Assembly: GCA_003339415.1 (NCBI GenBank)
Contig: PDHQ01000235.1
Location: 1-55,673 of the forward strand
Direction of reading: 5' to 3'
Origin: Ophiocordyceps camponoti-saundersi (nom. inval.)
Lineage: Eukaryota > Ascomycota > Sordariomycetes > Hypocreales > Ophiocordycipitaceae
DNA length: 55,673 nucleotides
The position numbers were made by a program, and so were the translations under genes. The number at the start of each line of letters is the position of its first letter. Positions within the stretch are counted from its first letter, which is position 1. The notes beneath the pieces were generated by a model. It worked only from the letters and a program-made list of their open reading frames with translations, was not told the origin of the DNA and did not search any database. Of the stretch, positions 11,316 through 23,571 are shown in pieces.

Positions 11316-12887
11316 ACACACATACAATGTATGAGTACTAAGGCATGGCTTCGATGTAGCGATTAAACTGTTGTTTCTTTCGACTGCTGATTGTATGTAA
11401 AGCAGTTAGGCATCTCTTTAGCTAGGTATGTAGGGATACCATTATTATGCATGTTCGTGAACATCACGATGAGCCATGATAATGACAAGAGGCTAATACA
11501 GTGCAAGTCTTTACCCTCTTCCAGTCTGCGCTCTATCTATATGATGTGATTATCCTTTGTGCAACTTCAAGAGCCTCGATTAGTTTGCAGCAACTTGTTC
11601 TGATGGAAAATGGTCATGTCAAGCATCAAAAGTGCACGATCGAGATACCGTTACCCTGTTAGTGGCATCTCATCCTTACACTGATCAATCAGATGAGCTA
11701 CCCAATCACCCACCGTCTTTTCAAGATCCTACAGAAAGGCACCTGATAGTTGGGACGCGGTTGTGTAGCCCGCATGAACCATCTGAGCTCGAATAGCGTG
11801 ACATGGAAGAGGCGGTGGTTTTAAAAAGTCAAGATTCGCCTCGATTGACGCGTCGGAATCCCATCATCAGGAATGAGGTTTTATGTACATATGTATGTAA
11901 AACCAAGATGAATACATACATACATACATACATGAATGAAGGCCCGAAATCCTCCGCTATGGATACCCGTCGTGGCCCGGAAGGAAGCCGTCATCAAAAC
12001 CTCGGCTATCAACTCACTCCCAACTACCTATGTAGTACTAACCCACCTCGTACATACATACATACATATGTAAATAGCTGGTTGAACCATGTCTATCAGG
12101 ATCGTCTACATATTATAGACGCGGAATCTCGTCTTCGAAAAACGGATATAAATCCGATGCTCGGCATATGCCCTTATCCGGTAGATGTTGCAAGAACCTG
12201 CCAAGGCATGTTGCCAAGGCTCGTCGGCTTAGTTCCCACAATCGCCCACATCCATCCTCTTTGTGCCGGATGCGGCATCCCAAAGTCAAAGATGACTGTG
12301 AGTGTGTGTATGTATGTATGTAAAAGAGAGGGAGAGTGTGTGAGAGAGAGAGAGAGAGAAAGTGTGTGTGTGTGTGTGCGCGCGACATCTTACGATACGG
12401 AACTATCAGATGAGATTTCCGGAGACGGCTTCTCGTCCATCATCGTCATGTGTATCTACATACCTAGGTTGTATGTATGCATGTTGTATGTATGTATGTA
12501 TGTATGTATGTATGTATAGGTAACGACGACTAATAATCCGCTCTGTTAATGTCAAGCATCGACGTCCCGTGATGCTATACTATACATATGTATACATGGT
12601 ATGTATGTGCACACTGCACACATACTCATCTTTGTTAGTATGTAAATCTTCCTTTTGTTATCAGCGCCTCTCCGATGTCGCCCAAGGGAGGTTTTACACA
12701 TACATATACATACATATGTACATACATATATACATACATGGTATGTATGTATGAATGAAATATCTGTGTTTCCGTTGTCGATTATAGGCATGTGAACTCT
12801 TCCGGAAGCGTCATCTACGTGCACATCATCCGTATCAAAGACGTTCAAGATGCTTCGCAGGCTACATCTACTCTTATATACATATGT

Positions 12888-12918
12888 ACATACATACATA
12901 CATATGTATGTATGTATG
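12888..12918. repeat. Palindromic CATA/TATG array
   Basis: CATA units meet TATG units at a CATATG centre (12901-12906), giving a near-perfect palindrome of about 30 bp. Confidence 0.85.
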
Positions 12919-14189
12919 GTCGCTGGGCGCTACCGGCTGGCTGAGCCCGCTCATGATCCAACCGCAGGCTGCAACTGAAGCCGTAGGTCTGCCAAGCGTC
13001 TCAGAGTTTTCCTGTGCAAAGAACCAAGTCTAAGGATTTAACTCTTGACTTCGTCTCGAGTGTGTGCGCGTAGCGGCCGATGATCTTCGGGTTTTCTCCC
13101 AGCTATGTGTGTATGTATGTATGTATGTATAGACGTGAATCCTTTTGATTGATATATAGGTATATTCAAGCTATATGTATGTATATATCTCTATATATGT
13201 ATCTACATATATATGGAGGGATGTAGTCGAAAGAAAGGGAGAAGAAGCCATGGCCGTGGAAACATGTGCCTTGATACTTCTCCGCAGACATGGATAAATG
13301 GAGACTGCTCAGACCGTTTCAGGCAAGACCATCGGCAGACTTGTGGGGTGACAGGTCTAGGCATCCGTCATAGTGTCTGGGCCATTGGCAATATAACCAA
13401 CCAGTCGCGAGACCGACTGTTTCGTTTCGAGAAGCAGGATAAACAAGGTTCTGTCGACAAGAAGGAGGTTGGAAGAGGAACAGAGTCAACTTGCGAGGCT
13501 TGAAGCCTATGTCTGTACATATGTCTGTATGTGTGTGTGTATGTATGTATTCATCATCTTGGCTTCATCACGCAGATACATACATACATACATACATACA
13601 TACATACTAATTCGTTATTCACATTTATCAAGTGATCATCTGGGGTGATTCACATATGCCTACACATATTGACTAGGTCTTTACATATATATATATGTAT
13701 ATCAAGACTCCCGGCTCCAACACATTGGATGTATGTAGAGGCACCGCGTCGTCGGCCCGAAGCCCCGTAACCGGCTGCGAGCAATTCTAAACTCGGTAGG
13801 CGCCTTTCTTTCCGGGAGTCCTCATTCCTAACGCAGACGAACAATGCCCTCGTGGTCCAACGGTGTCGGAATAAAGTCCCTGTTCGGGGCCGCACAGCAA
13901 CTTTGGCTCCAGCTCGGGAAGGGGGACCGACAATGGGAAATGGATCGATCGTGGGATGAAGGAGATCCGCTTGTCGTAGCTCTCAAAGGTCGATCTGTCG
14001 GAGCACGTTCCCGAGAGAACGAACTTGCAGATCTCGTGAGCCGGGAGTTGCCTGTGGCGAGGAACTGGCATACACCAGACTATAGTCGTTCCTACATACA
14101 TACATACATACCTACATAGGTAGGTAACTGGATATAGACAGAATACGCACAGCATTAAGCGCAGAAGCGGCGAACCACGCGTGTATAGT

Positions 14190-14285
14190 TGCATGTATGT
14201 ACATATGTGTATGTATGTATATGTAGCACATACATACATACATACAAACATAGAAGTATGTATGTATGTATGTATGCAGGTAGTA
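14190..14285. repeat. Cluster of inverted TATG/CATA arrays
   Basis: Four blocks alternate in orientation. A CATA block (about 14227-14247) faces a TATG block (about 14257-14276) across a short spacer, giving a strong potential hairpin. Confidence 0.8.
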
Positions 14286-14470
14286 CAATCCATCGGCAAT
14301 CGGTGTTTCGGGCTCGTGGGCGGCGCCCTCTGAGTACCTTCGCGGAGAGGCGCTTAACGGCAACGCAAGCCGCCGTCAATACATCGCGTATCAACACACC
14401 ACATACCTACTAGTAATCTGCTCGCTTTCGCCCCCTTCTAGTGGAGAAGACGGACAAGTAATATCAAGGG

Positions 14471-14495
14471 GTAACTTGGCTCGCGCCCAAGTTAC
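14471..14495. repeat. 9-bp inverted repeat with 7-nt loop
   Basis: GTAACTTGG (14471-14479) and CCAAGTTAC (14487-14495) are exact reverse complements around CTCGCGC. No poly-T follows and no gene ends nearby, so no function is assigned. Confidence 0.7.
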
Positions 14496-14609
14496 TTGTG
14501 TGGAGACTCAAGACGGACGAGGCTTTCAGTCACCATCTATGTACATACATACATACATACATATAAGACTCGATCGTTTCCTCGGCAGAGTTGCTTCAGA
14601 TGGACAGCT

Positions 14610-14610
<1 letters not shown>

Positions 14611-14664
<54 letters not shown>

Positions 14665-14680
14665 CCCCCCCCCCCCCCCC
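14611..14680. repeat. Poly-C tract bordering assembly gap
   Basis: Seventy positions of C with one T at 14662 end directly at ten N characters (14681-14690). Confidence 0.9.
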
Positions 14681-14690
14681 NNNNNNNNNN
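14681..14690. other. Assembly gap (10 N)
   Basis: Ten unknown bases follow the poly-C tract. A round number of N usually denotes a gap of unknown true size. It lies in noncoding DNA about 180 bp upstream of the metalloprotease gene. Confidence 0.95.
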
Positions 14691-14873
14691 TTGGTGCGTT
14701 TCCTTACCTCTTTTTTTCTTTTTTTTCTTAATATATTGACAGCCCGGACGGTTCCCCGGGCGGGGTGGGCCCAAGGGGGAGCCTCCCCCCCCCTCCCCCC
14801 CCCCCCCCCCCCCCAAGTCCCTTCAACTATATAGACACACACAGACATCCGTTCAGCAACAGCACATTGAATC

Positions 14874-16123
14874 ATGGTCCTCTTCTTCAAGTTACTTCCC
14901 CTCCTTGGCTTGCAAGTTGCGGCCTTCGTCTTATACCCGGGCGCAGGGACCGGCAGTACTCAAGCCTTGGCCAATTCATCAATTCCGTTTTGTGTGGAAA
15001 AAGTTCAAGTCAGTCCGTTTGAAACAGACTCCTCAAGGGTGCCTGGCAAAAGTGGCAGAGGAAGACGAGAAGCCCCAAACGACAGAACAAGGCAAGGACG
15101 TCGACAGGGCAGAAAGGCCCGTAAGAATCGTCACAAAGTAGAGTCTCTCCAGCGTGACCCGGGTCCGGGAAGGAGATGGAGGAGTTGGCTTCGTGGACGA
15201 CGCTCGAGGTTTATAGAAGTCAAGACCTACGTCACCGTCATTGTCGATTACAACCAAACTTTGAATCTTCCCTGGTCCAGCCCGGAGAGAGGATATATCC
15301 CAGTACGTCATTCATCCTAGACTCCCTACGATCTCGTGACCCTTGCAGCTAACGTACGCGGCTTTTCAGGAAGAAAACATCAGAAAGCAGATGAAAATGC
15401 TCAATCGGGCCTTCAGACCGGGAGGCTTCCGCTTCACACTTCAAAAGTTGGCGTATCACGGCCAGCCTACATGGTACACTGATTCGTCCATCAACAGAAT
15501 CGACCGCAGAGAAAGTCTCCAAATCATGTCACACATGGGCGACTACAAGACGCTCAACCTCCTCTTCATCAAGGACATCTTCCGGGACAAGGGCGTCGTA
15601 GGCGAGACGTATCTACCCAACTGGAAGATAACAGACGACGCCTGGTTCTACATGGATGGCCCGGTCATGACCTCGACTTGCGCCCCCGAGTTCAAGAATG
15701 GGAAGTGGGAATCCGGGGTGGCAGCCATACACGAAGTCGGCCATTGGCTCGGCCTCCACCACCCCGATAAAGAGGAATGCGCCCAAAGGAAGATGGAATA
15801 CTGCGCCCTGGGGAGCCCCACGGCCTCGGGGACGGATGCGGGTGAAGAATGGGCCAATTACATGTTCCCTTTCGAAACGTGAGTTTCTTCATTTTCCATA
15901 CTGGCACCTGATCTCTCTTGGCAACCACAACTCTTATGTATGTTCATCATACATACATCCATACTGACAAGACAACTCGGTTTACAGGAGCAAGAAGCAG
16001 AGCTTCACCACTGGTCAGTTTGACGAAATGAGGCGGAATTGGCGCGACTTTCGACTACAAGATGTGGAAATCAGGAATCAAATGTTAAACCACTTGATGA
16101 AGCGGCTTCCGATGCACCGATGA
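14874..16123 (+). CDS. Secreted zinc metalloprotease, M43-like (metzincin)
   Basis: A three-exon gene: 14874-15302, 15370-15878 and 15988-16123, giving 357 residues. A signal peptide (MVLFFKLLPLLGLQVAAFVL) precedes a very basic propeptide-like region (about residues 45-105, many RR/KR pairs that Kex2-type proteases could cut). The catalytic domain starts with TYVTVIVDYN. The zinc motif HExxHxxGxxH is intact, with His264, Glu265, His268 and His274. The later NYM is a likely Met-turn, followed by FTTGQFDEMRRNW, which fits the conserved FTxGQxxRM end of fungal extracellular metalloproteases (MEP1/pappalysin type). The loop between zinc motif and Met-turn looks short for the family. For exon 2 the acceptor at 15369 gives YIPEENI; the in-frame acceptor at 15348 would add seven residues. 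Secreted proteases of this type act on host or environmental protein. Confidence 0.85.
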
Positions 16124-16828
16124 TTTTGGTTGCGGAAGCCTTTACTTTCTTCCTTTCTTTCTCTTATCTTGCTTTCAATCTCATGGAGGAGTCATGGGAG
16201 GACATGGGGCGTGTCAGTGGTGTTTAACTATGTAGTTATCAAGGCACATATTGTATGTAAGTAGGTATGGACTGTATGTGTCAATTATATGTATGAAGGG
16301 ATCTTGGAGGCTGCTGATTGCTACGGGAAGCAAGGCAGTAAATTTAACTTGACTGCTACATTAACATACTGTGCATATATACATGTGTAGATGCACACTC
16401 TTAGCTGTAATAACATGCTGGACTTGATAGAACAACGGCGAGGACGTCTCCATACCTACCTACATACATACATGCACTCATCTATGTTAGTCTGAAGGCG
16501 AGTGTGAAAGCGGACTTCATTCTCCTAATGCATATTCTCCTCTTTATCTCTCTATTCCAGGCCTGTTCAATGTACGTATAGGATTCGCTCAATCTGTTCC
16601 GGTTTCTCTTCGTCCAACATGATGATTCTAATGACGTTGCTGTTTCTTCAAGACGTAGGGTAGGTAGATCAGCATCGTTTAAGAGCTTGCTTACGTACAT
16701 AAGTGCTTCACCGCTATCGGCTCATCGCGATATCTTATCGCCATCTCGATAAGCCTTTTTTTTTTCTCTCCCCTCCTTCTTCCCCAATCATCTTCAACTT
16801 CACAGTCCAGGCCTCTTAAACCTTCACG
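16124..16828. other. Intergenic spacer upstream of RRP12
   Basis: AT-richer sequence with scattered TATG/CATA units (near 16250 and 16458) and a poly-T/pyrimidine stretch near 16756-16785 that probably belongs to the RRP12 leader. No gene is seen. Confidence 0.55.
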
Positions 16829-19800
16829 ATGGCTCACTCGACTACGGTGACGCCGACCCTGGCCGAGAAACTTGACAAGATAAAATCCCCGGGTCTGCAG
16901 AGCCAGCAAAGGGTATTTTGCGAATTCTCGCCCGCCTAGAAGCTGTGGCTAACGTCTCAGACTGCCGTTATCCTTCAAGCAGTCGAGTCGACGCTGCGAG
17001 AGCAAAATGCCGCTCCAACGCCGACCGGATACCTTGCCGCTCTCCTCGCGCTGTTGCAAGAGGCAGACAAAGGCGGAAAAATCGAATCTGCACTGGCGAC
17101 ACCGGCCGTCTACCTCCTGGACGTAATCACGCCCTACGCCCCGCAGCCTCTGCTCCGTTCCAAGTTCACCCAGATCCTTACCCTGCTCGCGCCCATACTA
17201 TTGAACCAAGAAACAGAGCCTATACTTCTCCGCTCGTCAATAGGTTGTCTAGAATCCCTCCTGTTGGCTCAGGATGGTTCGTCTTGGGAGCTATCCATAA
17301 CCCAGATTGGCCCCCGTCGCGCTGTCGCTGGCCTTCTCAACCTCGCTCTTGATCACAGGCCAAAGGTGCGCAGACGCGCCCAGGATGCAATCAAAACTGT
17401 CCTGAGGAACCCTCCTCCAAGCCCCTCGCTGGATCACCCGGCTGCCGACATGTGCGCTCAGACAGCCTTGAAGAACCTCGAGGACCTTGCTGGCAAGTCC
17501 GCCCACGCTCGAAAGGGCAACAAGTCGGCCAAAGAACCGGCCTTGATACATGCGCTGCAGCTGGTCAAGACCGTGGCAGCGGCCAGTGGCGGCTGGCCGA
17601 GTACCAAGATCGAATCCTTATGCGAGCTGTTGTTGAACATTGCCAAAACCGGCAACGAGTACATGACCATGGCCGTCTTCGACATCTTCGAGCTGATATT
17701 CAAGGGCATGTCAGAAGACGCGTCGTCAGCCAGGTTGCCACGCTTGATGGAGATCATTTCGGAGCTGCGTCCGGCCGCAAACGACACGCAGCTCGTCCCG
17801 CCCTGGCTCGCCATTGTATCGCGAGGGTATGACGTTTCGTCTCAGCTGGAGCCGTTAGACACGTTTCAAAAGCTTCCCGATTTATTCACCCTGGTGGCCA
17901 AATTTCTCGAATCCGAATCTGAGAATATTCGCATCTCCGCCTCCGAGTGTATGGTTTCTTTCATCGCCAACTGCATTCCTGACGAAGCCGTGTTGAACCC
18001 TTCCATATACGACGAAAAGATTCTCGATAAGCTCGCCAACATTGCTCAGTCGCTGCTTACTGTCCAGTATCAGGCGGCTTGGTTGCAGACTTTCGATGTC
18101 CTGGGAGCCATGTTTATGGCCCTGAAATGGACATCATATCCGAGGATGCTTGCCATTACCAAGACGATCGGTGAGGTCCGGGAGAAGCCTGCCTTTCGAA
18201 ATAAGAAGGAAGCAGACCAAGTCATTGGCCAGGCCATCCGAGCCATGGGCCCCGAGGCCGTCTTGACCGCTCTGCCACTAAACATCGCCAAGAGCGCCAA
18301 AGGCCAGCCCGGAAGAGCGTGGATGTTTCCTATTCTGCGCGATTACACCAGCAACACCCGACTTGCCCACTTCAAAGACGAGATGGTGCCTCTGAGTGGC
18401 CTGCTGTTCCAAAAGGTTCTTGAACACGGAGAGGCGGAGAAGACGATGGAGGTCAAGATATACGAGACTCTGGTCCAGCAGACTTGGTCCATCCTGCCCG
18501 GGTACTGCGATTTGCCCCTGGACCTGGTCGATGCTTTCGACCAGCCATTTGCAGAAATGCTCTCCAACTTACTCTATCAACAAGTCTACCTGAGGCCGGA
18601 GATATGCAAGGCGCTCAAGACGCTCATCGATTCCAATCAAGCCATTGCCAATGCGGCCGACGATGAAGATGACTTGTTGCTCTATGCCAGGGTGTCTCGC
18701 GAGACTGCACGCAAGAATCTAGCCCATGTTGGTCAATTCGCCGCCAATCTGTTGGCCGTTCTCTTCAACGTTTACACGCAAACCCTTCCGCAGAGTCGAG
18801 GGCCCATGCTGCAGACGATCAATGCGCTCCTCAGCACCGCGCCGCAGCATGAGGTGATGCAGACCTTTGGCCGGGTGAGCGAGATGTTGGCATCAGAGCT
18901 TCAGACTGCCCCTTCTTCAGAGGACAAGAGTAAAAAGCAGAAAAAGGACCCCATGCCGTCGACGGCGCAGACGTTGATGGACCTTGTCATCGCCATGTCG
19001 GCGTATCTGCCTCGCGAGAGCTTCGCCACACTGTTCGAAATCGCATCCGTCATCGCCCATAAGGAGAGCGAGCCCCAGTTGCAGAAAAAGGCGTACAAGC
19101 TGATCCCCCGGCTCGCCGGCTCGGAGCTCGGCAGAGCTGCATTGCAGGAAAGGAACGCGGAGCTGCAGCAGCTCATTCTGTCTAGCTCCCAGAAGGTGTC
19201 CACTCCCGCGAGACGTGAGCGACTGGCCGCCATCTTGGCGCTTCTTCCCTCTGTACCTGACGAATCGCTTCATTTCCTACCCTCTGTCCTCAGCGAAGTC
19301 GTCATCTGCTGCAAGGAGAGCAACGAACGGGCCCGCGAGCTGGCGTATGAGCTGCTGGTTCAGATGGGCCATCGGATGGCTTCTGCTGAAGGAGCCGTCA
19401 TCGATAGCAGCCGGATACCTCATATGGCTAGCGGAGCGCCCCTCGGCAAAGCGAGCATCGAGGAGTACTTGACCATGGTCAGCGCCGGTCTGGCCGGTAG
19501 CACGCCCCATATGATTTCCGCGTCCATTACAGCCATCAGCCGACTCCTCTTCGAGTTTCGGTCCAGTCTGAGCGAGCAGACCATTTCTGATCTGGTGCAG
19601 ACGATGGATCTGTTTCTTACGTCGAACAACAGGGAGATTGTGAAGAGCTGCTTGGGCTTCGTCAAGGTCTGCGTCGTCAGTCTTCCCGTAGAGCTGATGA
19701 TGGCTCGCCTGGCGACGCTGGTGCCGAACCTACTGGTGTGGAGCCACGAGCACAAAGGTCACTTCAAGGCTAAAGTGAAGCATATCCTGGAACGAATGGT

Positions 19801-20638
19801 TCGACGCTTTGGCTACGAACTGGTGTATAAGAACTGTCCCGAGGCGGATAAGAAACTGATGACGAACATACGGAAGACAAAAGATAGAGCGAAGAGGAAG
19901 AAGGACGCCTCGAAAAGGGCCGGCGGCGACGACGACGACGAAGATGAGGATAGCAGCGACGACGACGAGCATAAAGGACGGTCGAGAAAACAGTTCGAGA
20001 GCGAATACGACCAGGCCCTATATAGCAGCGACTCAGACGACGACAACGACGACGCAGACGCAGAGGGTAAGGCCGGGGGCAAGAAATCCCGCAAAGGCGG
20101 AAAGACATACATCGTCGAAGAAGGCGACGAGCCGCTCGACCTCCTCGACAAATCCGCCCTCGCCAACGTCTCCTCCACCAAGCCCGTCAAGCCCCGCAAG
20201 CCAAGCAGCCGATCAAGAGCCCACCAGCTAGACCCGGACGGGAAGCTCGTCCTCGGCGACGGCTCCGCCATGGACCTGGACGCGCCCGCCGAGGGGGGCG
20301 TAGGCGCCTACGTCGCCGCCATCAAGAGCCGAGACGCAGCCCAGCGCGGCCGCGGCGGCAAGCTCAAGTTTTCTAACCGCTCGCTGGCCGGCAAGGTCGA
20401 CGACGAGATGCCGGATGCTGCGGCGCCGGGCGACGACGTCGTCGTCAAGGCCGGCAGGGCCGTTGGGCCGGGCGCCCGTGCGAGGTCTTCTCGTCGTGGG
20501 GGCGGCGTCGGCGGGGGCGTCGTCGTCCGCAGCGGCAAGGGTGCCATATCCGCGGGCAGGAGGGGACTTGGTCAGCCCAAGAGTCGTGGTCCGTCGGGTG
20601 GGAGAGTGAGCAAGATGCGGAATCGGGGACGTAGGTGA
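16829..20638 (+). CDS. RRP12: Ribosome-biogenesis factor RRP12 (NUC173 domain)
   Basis: A two-exon gene: 16829-16912, a 48-bp intron, then 16961-20638, giving 1253 residues, the usual size. RRP12 is a HEAT-like karyopherin-type protein needed for maturation and nuclear export of pre-ribosomal subunits. The first exon encodes MAHSTTVTPTLAEKLDKIKS and joins in frame to TAVILQAVESTLREQ, the usual RRP12 start. Helical repeats fill most of the protein, with the NUC173 region around residues 290-520 (e.g. LEPLDTFQKLPDLFTLVAKF). The C-terminal 300 residues are low complexity: Lys/Arg-rich, then acidic Asp/Glu blocks (near 19925-20060), then Arg/Gly-rich with nuclear-localisation character. It converges on the DUF2293 gene. 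Confidence 0.95.
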
Positions 20639-21431
20639 AAAGGGGGGTAAACGATGAGGGGAATGAGAGGGAAAGATTGGGGGTCTTGGTTTTCAAAGGT
20701 TGAACTTCTTTTTTTTGCTATTACTTCATACCTACGACACGTAGAAACTGTGCCATTCTGTTCTTGTCCATGCTCCGTTTCGACATCATATGAACAAGGA
20801 CTCCATCTCATCCACGCCTGAAGCGACTTTGTCTTCAGGCGCCACAGCAAGCCATCGTTCCATTCCGCCATCGAGAGAAAGGATATAAAGCCGCAAGGAA
20901 AGGGGAAGGAAAAAGCCAAGGAGACCCAAAAGAAAAAAAGACCGCGGGTATCTTGCGCTTGCAAAGAAAAACAGGCGGAAACAGAATAACGGACGGGGGG
21001 GGGGTATCCTTTTTTTTTCAACGCGTTAAGAGCAGAAGTCATATCCATCCTGTGAACCATTCCCATGACTGGAACGCTCAGGGGGGGGTGGTAGGGGGGA
21101 AACTGCTAGCAAGGCTAAAAGGTATGAGCAAGGTATGAACATGGTAAGAGAAAGAAAAGGGGGGTGGAGGAAGAGGGGGAATATACGAGACGTCGAGATA
21201 GTGGTGAGTAATGAAAACGTTTTGCTTCTCGCTTCATCGAGTCAAATCGATGTGGTTGGAGGCCATCATGGGCATCTGCCGGATGAAGATACAGTCATCG
21301 TCCACGGTAAGGTGTTGACGAGGCTGCTGAGGCCAAAAGCGATCATCGCTAACCTGAACCTGCTGAAAACGTAACCTAGAACACGAACATTATAAGGGAA
21401 AGATGCGTAACCGGAGCAAATGCTGCCCGAC
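20639..21431. other. Convergent intergenic region
   Basis: This lies between the 3' ends of RRP12 (plus) and the DUF2293 gene (minus). It contains T, A and G homopolymer runs (near 20711, 20930 and 20995) but no gene or clear terminator structure. Confidence 0.5.
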
Positions 21432-23571
21432 TCACTCTTCCTTGCATCGCTGCGGTCGATGGTCTTCATTCGTAGAGTGGACGAAGCCACCCGGTCGATC
21501 AACATGCCACGAGGGCTCATAGCTTTGGCCTGCATGCCCGAGCTGGGTGGTGATGATGGGTGAGGGGCTACGATATGAAGCGGGCTCCGCTCCTGGGCAA
21601 GCCCGTAATGTCTCTCGCGGATTCATAGTGGCTGACGACGTGGGAACGCCGTCATTTCGCGGGAGCAAGTTCACATTCTCGGTACTCGCAACTCTCTCGT
21701 AGAAGCCGCCACGGTCTTCCATGACGATGGGATTCAACCGAGAACCGGGCCTGGCCGTGTTCATGACGATGCGTTCAGCAGCTGGCTGAGTGAAAGAAGC
21801 TGGCGCCTCATCGACTCGAGCCGGGATGCTGGACATTTCGTACCGGCCACGGGGACATCCGGACGTTTGGACTGGGATCATGGCCCGAAGCCCGCCCGGA
21901 TGTGCGTGTCCGTCGACATGCCAACGATCTCGGCACGGCTGCGCCAGAGACGGAGATGGACCAAAGTAATACTGCATGCTCCGGTTCTCGTAGACCAAAG
22001 GACGCTCCGATTCCGTTCCGAGGCTGGGATACGCTCTCGGCATGTAGGGTGTCTGTCCGACCTCGGCGGAAGAGTGCGCCAACATGTCCCGGTTCGAAGA
22101 GCCTGATGGCAACCGTGGAAGACGCGAGCCAGCTTCTTCATCACGACGAGCATCAACGCTTACCTCTTGAGAGACGCCAGGAGGAGCAATCATGACAGGC
22201 ACGGTCCGGTACACTTGTAATCCAGGCCGCACATAACCGTTGGGCGCCGGGGCATAGCCAGGAGCGTCATGAGTCATACGTGGTTCGGGTGCGTCACGGA
22301 ACGCGGCCCCAACACCATCATGGAAGGATCCCGCCGCGTCGTGCCGTGTCTCACCGCTGCGCCGCACGGCGTCCTCCCAGGCACGGCGATACCGCTCAAA
22401 GCCGCGACGGTCATTTCGACCTCCTCCGGCGGTGACGGTTGTGCTTCCTGCATCAGTCAGAGGCAGTCGACGATGCATATTCTCAGCATCCGACGGCGCA
22501 GGAGCTGAAGAGTTGACGGAAGTGCCATCGGTGGAGTCTTCCGTGGAATCCTCGTCCTCGGAGTCGGAGATGATGACAACTTCGCGCAGGATTTCGTCCA
22601 GCTGATCGCGGCCAGACTCCTCGTCTCCACGCCACTTGACGAGTATATCGAGGCAGTCGGGCTGCACGGCTTTTCGAGCGACATTCCATGGCATGCGCTT
22701 CAGCAAGTCATCGTAAAGGGTATGGTTGTGCCTGATGTGGGCCAAGACGGCCAGCTGAACCCGGCGTGAGAGCGTAAGATTTTCGGTGCGCCCAACGGCT
22801 TTCTCGCCGTTGAACGAGGCGCCCTGATCACGGGAGTTAGTCAATAGAGCGAGCCGTCAGATGGAATGCCTTACGAACCTTTGTAAATGAGCGAAGAATG
22901 ATGGTCTGTCGGTCTGTATTGGGTATTCGCGGGAACAGATCTCGCAGAACAGCATCGGCCTGGGCGTAGTAGAGGTCCTGACGCTCGGGAATCGGTTCAG
23001 GTATTCCGGGGACGGTAGATAGCTGCTCCGGCAAATGATGAAAGCTCGCCTTGGCTTCTCGTACGACGCTTGCGTCGAAATGATAGCCGACCCGATTCAT
23101 TTGCGTGGCAAGGCTGCGGGCGACGGCCTCATGAGATTTCTTGCTAAGAGTCAGCCTGGTCCGCGACTTGCGGCCGGTGGTGTCATTTCTCACCGCGACT
23201 ATGAATATCTTGAGGCCCTGCTCTCGAGATAGCTCCTTGCAGGCGGTCGTCAGTTCAGGGTTGCCGACTGGGACGAATTCGAAGCCATGCGGCGGATACG
23301 GGTCGAGCGTGTTCTGCAGCGAGTCAGCACAAAGGTCTATGACGGAGTTTCCGCAGGGTATCTTCACCTCGAACTCAAGCTTCCTTTTCTTGTCTGAGTT
23401 GTGGACGAATTCGAAATAGCTGCGGTGCTTGGACTTGACGACAGGTGGAAGACGCCTGGTCACCAGCTCGCGGGGCACGAAAACCTCATCTTCGAGCGCT
23501 CGTCGTTTGGCTTTCTTCGATTTGGCTTTACGCGATAGAGCATTCGGCTGTCGCCGCTTGTGGTTGGCCAT
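21432..23571 (-). CDS. DUF2293 domain protein
   Basis: A minus-strand gene with exons 23571-22879 and 22823-21432, giving 694 residues. The 55-bp intron (22878-22824) joins ...FTK to GASFNGEK in phase 0. The N-terminus is strongly basic (repeated KKAKRR-like stretches in the first 30 residues), suggesting nuclear localisation. The DUF2293 domain spans about residues 165-290 across the splice junction: FPRIPNTDRQTI before it, then RRVQLAVLAHIRHNHTLYD, WNVARKAV and LVKWRGDE after. The following residues are acidic (SDSEDEDSTEDS), then a long disordered Pro/Arg/Ser-rich tail without known domains. The function of DUF2293 proteins is not established. The tail beyond residue 320 is supported mainly by the long open frame, so the 3' boundary is less certain. 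It is divergent from the bZIP gene. Confidence 0.82.

Larger units (their letters stand above)
10701..14873. other. 4.2-kb spacer rich in TATG/CATA arrays
   Basis: No supported gene. The region holds a CA run (10994-11022), a GAT run near 10902-10929, GT/GA runs near 12300-12380 and many short TATG or CATA arrays between about 11220 and 14580, several arranged as inverted pairs. A 9-bp hairpin (14471-14495) and a poly-C tract with an N gap (14611-14690) close it. Open frames here (for example 11803-12519) are built from repeats. A CTATATAG element at 14827-14834 lies about 40 bp before the metalloprotease ATG and could be a TATA-like site. Confidence 0.6.

Noticed and set aside
11803..12519. 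A 238-codon plus-strand frame in the large spacer
   Set aside because: It is composed largely of translated TATG/CATA and GA repeats, with no domain or signal.
13844..13920. A tRNA-like A-box (TGGTCCAACGGT) suggesting a tRNA gene
   Set aside because: No matching B-box, anticodon stem or acceptor stem could be placed downstream.
14476..14890. Poly-Pro and poly-Gly proteins across the C tract and gap
   Set aside because: The frames cross unknown bases and homopolymer; they carry no independent coding evidence.
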